Under the pieces are notes generated by a model, which saw nothing but the letters and a program-made list of their open reading frames with translations, was not told the origin of the DNA and searched no databases. From Solobacterium sp. (GTDB lineage: Bacteria; Bacillota_I; Bacilli_A; Erysipelotrichales; Erysipelotrichaceae), in NCBI GenBank assembly GCA_017536845.1, contig JAFWCP010000391.1:1-11245 (forward strand): DNA of 11,245 bases, written 5' to 3'. Shown piece by piece: positions 6,225 to 11,245 of this stretch. Position numbers and translations under genes: made by a program. Numbering within the stretch: the stretch's first letter is position 1; each line of letters opens with the position of its first letter.

Positions 6225-6548
6225 ATGGATGAGAAAATCAGACGTATCTATGTTCCGATGACAGAATCCGGCTTCTATATCCTGTTCTGCCTGCAGACGC
6301 CCCAGCATGGCTACGGTATCAGCCGGCAGGTCAAGGAGATGACCGGCGGTGCTGTCAACATCAGCGCCGGAACGATGTACGGTACGTTATCAAAGATGGA
6401 AAAAGACGGCCTGATCCGGTTCTGGGCCGAAGAAGACAAACGCAAACTGTATGTGCTTACCGATCTTGGCCAGGAAATCCTGGAAATCGAGATCATGCGG
6501 ATTGAAAGGCTGTATAAAAACAGCAGAGGGGAGAGTATTCATGCGTAA
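6225..6548 (+). CDS. PadR family transcriptional regulator (107 aa)
   Basis: A short PadR-type winged-helix repressor. The family marks are the HGYGI segment at 28-32 at the start of the first helix pair, the recognition helix region SAGTMYGTLSKMEKDGLI (about 48-66), and the wing EEDKRKLYVLTDLGQE. The C-terminal dimer helix is short, as in PadR subfamily 2. Such proteins usually repress their own operon and respond to small hydrophobic compounds or cell-envelope stress. ATG 6225 follows AGGAGG (6215-6220). The stop TAA overlaps the next gene by eight bases, so the regulator and its partner are made together. The dyads upstream (6161-6205) are the likely binding sites. Confidence 0.93.
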   Translation: MDEKIRRIYVPMTESGFYILFCLQTPQHGYGISRQVKEMTGGAVNISAGTMYGTLSKMEKDGLIRFWAEEDKRKLYVLTDLGQEILEIEIMRIERLYKNSRGESIHA

Positions 6549-7089
6549 GACATTGACAAGATTCTTTACCATCGCCGATTTTGAAGATGAGGAAGAATTT
6601 CTCAGATACCAGCATCAGAACGGCTGGAAGCTGGTGAAGCAGACACCGCCGTGCTTCTTTACCTTTGAGGCATGCGAACCGGAGGATGTGATCTACCGGA
6701 TGGATTATAAGAACTCCACCGAAAGTGGAGAATACATGCAGATGATGAAGGATTTCGGCTGGGAATATGCCGGCAAGTGCGTCGGCTGGCTGTATTTCCG
6801 CAAGCCTGCCGCCCTGATTGAAAGTGAGGAGGAAGGGGAACTGTTCTCAGACAATTCATCCCGCATCGACATGGTCAGGCATATCATCCGGACAAGGCTG
6901 CTGCCGCTGTGCATCATCTTCTTCAGCTGCGTGGTGCCCAACTTCATCAGATACCGTACGGGAAACGCACCCCATTACGGGGAAGCATTCTTAGGCGGCT
7001 TCTTCTCGGTGATGTTCCTGATCTATGTCTGGCTGATCATCCACTGCGGCCTCAGGCTCAAAAAGATCGAGGATCGTTATAAACAATAA
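6541..7089 (+). CDS. DUF2812 domain membrane protein (182 aa)
   Basis: The protein starts MRKTLTRFFTIADFEDEEEFL at ATG 6541, eight bases inside the padR gene, with AGAGGGGAG just upstream (about 6526-6533). The soluble N-terminal part holds the DUF2812 pattern: an 'EEEFLRYQHQNGWKL' helix, CFFTFE, YRMDY and MMKDFGWEY. Two hydrophobic stretches follow, about residues 118-137 (LLPLCIIFFSCVVPNFI) and 148-172, giving two likely membrane segments and a basic cytosolic tail. DUF2812 genes are commonly paired with PadR genes in Firmicutes, and the eight-base overlap fits that pairing. The biochemical role is unknown; an envelope stress or efflux-related sensor role is inference only. Confidence 0.9.
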   Translation: MRKTLTRFFTIADFEDEEEFLRYQHQNGWKLVKQTPPCFFTFEACEPEDVIYRMDYKNSTESGEYMQMMKDFGWEYAGKCVGWLYFRKPAALIESEEEGELFSDNSSRIDMVRHIIRTRLLPLCIIFFSCVVPNFIRYRTGNAPHYGEAFLGGFFSVMFLIYVWLIIHCGLRLKKIEDRYKQ

Positions 7090-7103
7090 ACATGTCACAA
7101 TTG

Positions 7104-7136
7104 AAGACCTGCTTGCATCTGCCCGCAGGTCTTTTT
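7104..7136 (+). terminator. Rho-independent terminator after DUF2812
   Basis: AAGACCTGC (7104-7112) pairs perfectly with GCAGGTCTT (7125-7133) across a 12-base loop, followed by T7132-T7136. It lies 14 bases after the TAA of the DUF2812 gene and closes the PadR operon. Confidence 0.85.
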
Positions 7137-7203
7137 ATGCGGCATGCCGGCTGAAGGATACAGGTCTCTGTTTTTGAAATACTCTGTCGCTGAATACATC
7201 GTG

Positions 7204-7209
7204 TATAAT
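7204..7209 (+). promoter_or_regulatory. Possible -10 box before the acyltransferase pseudogene
   Basis: A perfect TATAAT lies 44 bases before the ATG at 7254 in a region that must hold a promoter, since a terminator precedes it. The hexamer at the right -35 distance (about 7181-7186, ACTCTG) is poor, and TTGAAA at 7174-7179 is too far at 24 bases. Support is therefore from the -10 alone. Confidence 0.4.
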
Positions 7210-7253
7210 AAAATGCAAAGAAATCTGAAAGAGGCCGGCAGGGAGGAACAAGC

Positions 7254-8531
7254 ATGAGACGACCATTGTATTCAGAATTGCGAACCATTTATGAAACTTC
7301 ACAGGCCGATCCGCATACCTTCCGGCTGACCATGAAGCTCAAAGACATCGTCGACGGCAGCGTGCTGCGCCAGGCTGTCGCACTGACCATGCAGCGTAAT
7401 CCGTATTTCCGGGTCCGGCTTGTGATGGATCATGACAGGATCTGCTTTGAAGACAATCCTGCCCCGGTGCCGGTGCTCCATACGGACAGACGCATCGTTC
7501 TTGGCAGTGAACAGACACAGTCGCATCTGATTGCTTTCTGTTACTGGAAAAACAGGCTGTGTATTGACTGCTGCCATGGCCTGACCGACGGCGGCGGCAT
7601 TGCTCCTTTGATCAGCACCCTGCTTTATTATTACTGTTCGCAGTATTACGGAACGCCTCTTTCTTCAGAAGGCATCCGGCTGGCGGACAGTCCGGTGCTT
7701 CCGCAGGAATGGGAAGATCCCGCCCGTATTCCGATCAGAGACATAAAACCTCTCGTCGCCAAATGGAACCAGCCTGACTTTGCCATTGAAACGGGCAGCA
7801 TCGTCCATGTCACCCCGGAAAGCGATGTATACAACATCCGCATCAGCGAGGAAGCCTTCATGCGGTTCAACCTTTCCAACGACTGATCACCTGCCACCAT
7901 TATCGCGCTGCTGCTGGCCCGCACCATTGCCGCCCTGCATCCGGAAGCGGAATGTCCGCCGGTGATTGCCATGTGCGTCAACCAGCGCAAGGCATTACGA
8001 GCACCCTGTGCCCATCAGAGCCTGGTCGGGGATGTCCGGCTGCCTTTTACGAAACAGCTGCAGGCATTGCCGTTTATGATCCAGGCGACATGCTTTCGGG
8101 GCATGGTCACGCTGCAGTCGGATACGGATATGGTGCTGCATGACATCAAGGCATACCAGCAGCTGATGACAGAACTTGAGGCGATGAAGACCGTTCAGTA
8201 ATGCAGGGCATGCTGTGTGAGAAAGATGGAGGAATTGTCCGCGTGCGTCAGCGCCGCCGTCAGCTATGTCGGCAAGGCAAGCCTGGGTGAAGCAGAAAGG
8301 TACATTCAGGAAAATGAAGCCCTGCCATCCACGGCGCTGCCTTCCACCCATGTGCCCTTGACCATTGAGATGAGCGCAGCAAACGGTTATTTCTTCCTGA
8401 ATTTCATCCAGTATTTCAAGGAAACCGAATATCTGGACATGTTCATCCGCCAGCTGCGAAGCAATGACATCGACTATGATGTGCTGAATGTGACGGAAGC
8501 AGGATATCCGTTTATCACCCTGCCGTTTTGA
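7254..8531 (+). pseudogene. Condensation-domain/alcohol-acetyltransferase-like gene, interrupted
   Basis: One reading frame holds three consecutive pieces of one protein of about 425 codons, in the same phase. Piece one (7254-7886) contains the acyltransferase motif CHGLTDGGG, of the HxxxDG type used by condensation domains and wax-ester/alcohol acyltransferases. It stops at TGA 7884-7886. The frame resumes directly as SPATIIALLLARTIAALHP and CVNQRKALRAP to TAA 8199-8201. It resumes again at about 8226 as MEELSACVSAAVSYVGKA and ends FITLPF at 8531. Between 8201 and 8225 the neighbouring frame reads MQGMLCEK, which fills the gap, so two compensating indels are likely there. The ribosome site GGGAGG (7241-7246) is intact. 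The catalytic part is in piece one, but a truncated protein without the C-terminal half should not fold. Confidence 0.85.
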
Positions 8532-8552
8532 ATCAGCAGCCTTAAAGAAATC

Positions 8553-8637
8553 CTGCCTGATCTGATACGGCTGTCCGTTCTCTTTCAGGGTCGGCAGCCA
8601 TTTACTGGTAACAGGGAAAGAGCCTGAGATCAGGCAG
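8553..8637 (+). other. Structured intergenic element before the alpha/beta hydrolase (possible pseudoknot)
   Basis: CTGCCTGATCT (8553-8563) is the perfect reverse complement of AGATCAGGCAG (8627-8637), an 11-pair stem. Inside it, GGCTGTC (8569-8575) pairs with GGCAGCC (8593-8599, one G-U pair). The loop of that hairpin contains CTCTTTC (8580-8586), which is complementary to GAAAGAG (8616-8622). Together these form an H-type pseudoknot held by an outer stem. There is no T-run, so it is not a simple terminator. The AAAGGAG ribosome site of the next gene begins about 15 bases after the outer stem. It matches no RNA family I recognise. Confidence 0.5.
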
Positions 8638-8666
8638 AAACAGAATCATCATAAAGGAGATACCCT

Positions 8667-9554
8667 ATGGCAAAAGATATGGAAGCATTATGGAACAAAT
8701 ACATCACAACTGCACCGGTGCAGGCGAAAACCATCAACGGCCAGCCGTTTCTGTACCGGTATTACCGCAATCCCGATCCTGAAACGGATGCAACCATGGT
8801 CATCCTGGCCGGCGGGACAGGGGCAGGGGACGGCTTCTTCTGCTTTAACGATGAACTGGAAGGATTCTGCAGCTTTCTGACCTTCAACTATCCGATCGGC
8901 TATCGCGATAACATTGAGACTGCGGATGCCATTGCCGTATTGCTCAGGCAGCTGGACTGTCATAACATCTGGCTGTTCGGCCAGTCCTACGGCGGCCTGC
9001 TGGCCCAGATCATAGCTGCCCGCCATCCCCAGTGCGTACACGGCATGATCCTTTCTTCAACGATCTCGCTTTCCAATGACCTGCAGTATGCCGGCATGCA
9101 CAGGATTGCCCAGATGGTCGGTGAGAAAAAGGAACGGAAGAACAAACGCATTGACCGGATCCTGCCGATGAAGCTGATACCGAAATTCATGCGGCTGGCA
9201 GTCAGGAAACATACCGACGACCCCGGCCTGCGGGCCCAGATCGATGCCGTTTTCAACAAGGTATCCGGCACCTTCTCAAGAGAATACTTCATGCATATGG
9301 ATACGCTGCTTGGCGACCTGCGCAACCATATCGGCGTATATCAGCCAAGGGAATATGCATATCTGGAAGACAGAATCCTGATTTTCTCTCAGGCTGATGA
9401 TAAGACCTGGACGAAGGACATGGTTGAAGCCATGTACCGCTTCTATCCCCGGGCAGTCAAGGCGCCTGACCTGAAAGGCGGCCATCTTGTCATGTTTGCC
9501 AGGCCGGAAGCCTATTTCGGCATCCTGAAGGACTTCATCCGGACGCTGAACTGA
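8667..9554 (+). CDS. Alpha/beta hydrolase (295 aa)
   Basis: A serine hydrolase of the alpha/beta fold with a complete apparent triad. The nucleophile elbow GQSYGG gives Ser107. SQADDKTW gives the acid near Asp244/Asp245. GGHLVMFARPE gives His273 close to the C-terminus. The oxyanion region is LAGGTGAGDGFF (about 47-58). A basic cap-like insert (GEKKERKNKRIDR) lies between strands. The substrate is unknown. There is no signal peptide, so it is cytosolic. The ribosome site AAAGGAG (about 8652-8658) precedes ATG 8667. It lies just after the broken acyltransferase gene; both families handle acyl esters, so a former shared pathway is plausible but unproven. The gene reads intact and has normal length. 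Confidence 0.92.
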   Translation: MAKDMEALWNKYITTAPVQAKTINGQPFLYRYYRNPDPETDATMVILAGGTGAGDGFFCFNDELEGFCSFLTFNYPIGYRDNIETADAIAVLLRQLDCHNIWLFGQSYGGLLAQIIAARHPQCVHGMILSSTISLSNDLQYAGMHRIAQMVGEKKERKNKRIDRILPMKLIPKFMRLAVRKHTDDPGLRAQIDAVFNKVSGTFSREYFMHMDTLLGDLRNHIGVYQPREYAYLEDRILIFSQADDKTWTKDMVEAMYRFYPRAVKAPDLKGGHLVMFARPEAYFGILKDFIRTLN

Positions 9555-9565
9555 ACGATGATGCC

Positions 9566-9982
9566 ATGAAATACGAACATACAGACCGGAAAGGCTTTCT
9601 GATCGGGTTTGTCGATTTCTTTACCTTCGGGCTGTTCCTGCTTTTCTATATGCCGCTTGGCCTGCAGTTTGAACTGGATGAAATCCTGGGCCGGAAAACG
9701 CAGCGGTATTTTGTCGCCTATATGATGGGAATCCCGACCTTGTTCCTCTATACGCTTGTCTGGATGGCGAAGATCGCCGAAGAGCTGAAGCAGAAAGCCA
9801 TCGAACTTGGCATCGAAGGAAAGCTGACATCCTTCCGGCATATGTTTTACTGGAACGTGTTCGGCATCCTGGTGCTGGTCGGGCCGATGGTCGCCACCGA
9901 ACGTTTCTTTGATACGCTCAACAAGGTGGAGATGGAACTCAACCGCCGCAATGGCGAAAACAACTCTGAAGGAAGGAACTGA
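9566..9982 (+). CDS. DUF4234-type membrane protein (138 aa)
   Basis: A small integral membrane protein with about three hydrophobic segments: roughly residues 10-32 (FLIGFVDFFTFGLFLLFYMPLG), 48-66 and 93-108. A GRKT motif and an amphipathic, charged stretch (AKIAEELKQKAIELGIEGK) lie between the segments. The order, with an opening FVDFFTFGLF and ELDEILGRKTQRY, fits DUF4234 proteins, whose role is not known. ATG 9566 lies 11 bases after the hydrolase stop, with no good ribosome site seen, so translation may depend on the upstream gene. The stop TGA at 9980-9982 is one base before the ATG of the next gene. Confidence 0.75.
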   Translation: MKYEHTDRKGFLIGFVDFFTFGLFLLFYMPLGLQFELDEILGRKTQRYFVAYMMGIPTLFLYTLVWMAKIAEELKQKAIELGIEGKLTSFRHMFYWNVFGILVLVGPMVATERFFDTLNKVEMELNRRNGENNSEGRN

Positions 9983-9983
9983 T

Positions 9984-10589
9984 ATGAACAGGAAAGAACT
10001 GACGACAGAACGGCTGCTGCTGCGGAAATGGCAGGACAGCGATGCCGAAGATTTATACAGATATGCATGCGATCCGGATGTCGGGCCGATTGCCGGCTGG
10101 CCCGTGCATAAAGACGTGGCAGACAGCCTGCAGGTCATTCAGAATGTCCTTATCCAGCCGGAAGACTATGCAGTCTGCCGCAAAGAAGACGGAAGGGCAA
10201 TCGGGGCGATTTCCCTCAAACTGAAAGGCCATACAGACATGACGGATCAGGATGATGAATGTGAACTTGGCTACTGGCTGGGCAAGCCATTCTGGGGGCA
10301 GGGCATCATGCCAGAAGCCGTCGAAGAAATGCTCAGGCATGCCTTTGAAGATCTTGGCATGAACAGGGTATGGTGCGGCTATTATGACGGCAACTTCAAA
10401 TCAAAACGGGTGCAGGAAAAAGCCGGTTTCCGCTATCAGTGGACAAGCCATGATGTGGATGTACCGCTCATGCACGAAAAACGGACCGGCCATGTCAGTG
10501 CCATGACGAAAGCTGAATGGCTGCAGAAAAACGGCCAGCGGGATGACAGGAAGACATCTGACCGGCAAAGCCATGGCCCTGAAGCCTGA
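9984..10589 (+). CDS. GNAT acetyltransferase, RimJ/RimL-like (201 aa)
   Basis: The opening ELTTERLLLRKWQDSDAEDLY is characteristic of the RimJ/RimL-like GNAT group, which acetylates protein N-termini or small amines. The acetyl-CoA loop FWGQGIMPEAVEEML carries Gln106 and Gly107 of the Q-x-x-G-x-G/A-type motif. It follows the strand GYWLGKP and is followed by VQEKAGF, the usual 'N-xxS-xxxxEKxGF' closing segment (here NFKSKRVQEKAGF). ATG 9984 is chosen over an upstream in-frame ATG because it follows AGGAAGGA and sits one base after the DUF4234 stop. The last 20 or so residues (NGQRDDRKTSDRQSHGPEA) are a polar tail unlike the family's compact end. Confidence 0.9.
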   Translation: MNRKELTTERLLLRKWQDSDAEDLYRYACDPDVGPIAGWPVHKDVADSLQVIQNVLIQPEDYAVCRKEDGRAIGAISLKLKGHTDMTDQDDECELGYWLGKPFWGQGIMPEAVEEMLRHAFEDLGMNRVWCGYYDGNFKSKRVQEKAGFRYQWTSHDVDVPLMHEKRTGHVSAMTKAEWLQKNGQRDDRKTSDRQSHGPEA

Positions 10590-10682
10590 AAACCGTCAGG
10601 CTGTCGATGAAAGCGGACATGTCGATCCATGACTTCAGCTCATGGCAGAAAAACTCAAAACAGAAGAGGAAGGAAACACATC

Positions 10683-11245
10683 ATGAACAGGGAATTTTTA
10701 TTTGAAATGCTTTCAACCGGATCCGTTTCCGGCGATGAAGTGCAGCTGGAAAAGAAGATCTATGATCATATGCAGGACAGAGCGGATGCTGTGGATGTGG
10801 ATGAGCTTGGGAATGTCACCGCTGTCGTCAATCCGGAAGCTTCATTCAAGGTGCTGCTGGCCGGCCACGCGGATGAAATCGGCCTGATGGTCAGTGCTGT
10901 CGGCAGTGACGGAAGCCTTATGGTAACGGAGATCGGCGGCATCTATCCAACGACATATCCGGGCCACAAGGTCCGCGTCCATACGAAGAACGGCGTGATT
11001 TACGGCGCTGTAGCCAATTCCCGCCAGATTGCCAAGAACAAGGATCTGGAAGCATCCGACCTGCGGATTGACATCGGTGCAAAGGATAAGGAAGATGCAC
11101 TGAAATATGTGGAGCTCGGCGATACGATTACTTTTGATACAGATTACCGTGAACTGCTGAATGACTGCATCAGCGGCCGTGCCCTGGATGATCGGATCGG
11201 TGCCTTCATCGTCATGGAAGCACTGGCAAAAGCCAGGGAAAAAGG
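10683..11245 (+). CDS. M42 family metallopeptidase, N-terminal 187 codons (cut by window end)
   Basis: The open frame starts at ATG 10683 after AGAGGAAGGA and runs off the right edge. It begins FLFEMLSTGSVSGDE, as M42 aminopeptidases do. It has the first metal ligand in AGHADEIGLMV (His62, with Asp64) and the second in SGRALDDRIGAF (Asp169/Asp170). Between them is the inserted PDZ-like-position domain (residues about 68-160), a hallmark of the glutamyl-aminopeptidase/FrvX group. These are cytosolic dodecamers that trim peptides using two metal ions. The remaining third, with the catalytic glutamate and later ligands, lies outside. The 93 bases before it hold no gene; a 6-pair hairpin (CCATGA/TCATGG, 10627-10645) lacks a T-run, so no terminator is claimed. 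Confidence 0.9.
   Translation, partial: MNREFLFEMLSTGSVSGDEVQLEKKIYDHMQDRADAVDVDELGNVTAVVNPEASFKVLLAGHADEIGLMVSAVGSDGSLMVTEIGGIYPTTYPGHKVRVHTKNGVIYGAVANSRQIAKNKDLEASDLRIDIGAKDKEDALKYVELGDTITFDTDYRELLNDCISGRALDDRIGAFIVMEALAKAREK

Noticed and set aside
7254..7886. Genuine short acyltransferase of 210 residues
   Set aside because: The same frame continues with family-like sequence for another 640 bases, so the TGA is better read as a break than as a natural end.
7884..7886. Selenocysteine or reassigned UGA codon
   Set aside because: Several genes here end at TGA, no selenoprotein context is seen, and further lesions follow in the same gene.
8553..8637. Miniature transposable element with terminal repeats
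   Set aside because: There are no target-site duplications at the flanks (AAAGAAATC versus AAACAGAATC) and no second copy in the window.
10627..10645. Hairpin CCATGA/TCATGG as a terminator before the M42 gene
   Set aside because: The stem is only six pairs and no T-run follows.

Overview
The window looks like ordinary low-copy chromosome from a Gram-positive bacterium of the Bacillota. The G+C content is near 50% (estimated by eye). Ribosome binding sites are strong AGGAGG-type, stops are a mix of TAA, TAG and TGA, and the families (PhzF, YoaP, PadR with DUF2812, SUFU, M42 peptidase) are typical of Erysipelotrichia or Clostridia-like gut Firmicutes. That placement is inference from gene content and base use. 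All supported genes lie on the + strand. I see no rRNA, tRNA, insertion sequence, phage gene or CRISPR array.

Layout. The window opens with the last 59 codons of an unidentified gene, then a DUF3795 cysteine-rich protein and a YfcE-type metallophosphoesterase with an unusual C-terminal helical extension, closed by a terminator near 1331-1362. A promoter and a foldable leader precede a PhzF isomerase gene. It is followed without a gap by the wreck of a YdeI/OmpD-associated gene (four reading-frame steps) and by a SUFU-domain gene. From 3648 a compact group encodes a YoaP-type GNAT acetyltransferase, a small lipoprotein, an MBL-fold hydrolase and a Nudix hydrolase, ending in a hairpin terminator at 6102-6135.

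A very clear regulated promoter with overlapping dyads at 6150-6205 drives a PadR regulator and a translationally coupled DUF2812 membrane protein, closed by another terminator. Next is a broken gene of the condensation-domain/alcohol-acetyltransferase-like superfamily (7254-8531). Then comes an intergenic segment with an 11-bp perfect inverted repeat that can enclose a pseudoknot, followed by an alpha/beta hydrolase, a DUF4234 membrane protein, a RimJ/RimL-like acetyltransferase, and the first 187 codons of an M42 aminopeptidase cut by the window end.

How they fit together. The genes are mostly single-function housekeeping or stress accessory enzymes (small-molecule acetylation, hydrolysis, nucleotide clean-up), not one pathway. 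The best-supported regulatory unit is the PadR/DUF2812 pair. The two broken genes show gene decay in this lineage. I do not see a complete new defence or biosynthetic system. The items most worth following are the structured leader before the alpha/beta hydrolase, the decay pattern of the two pseudogenes, and the helical extension on the phosphoesterase.
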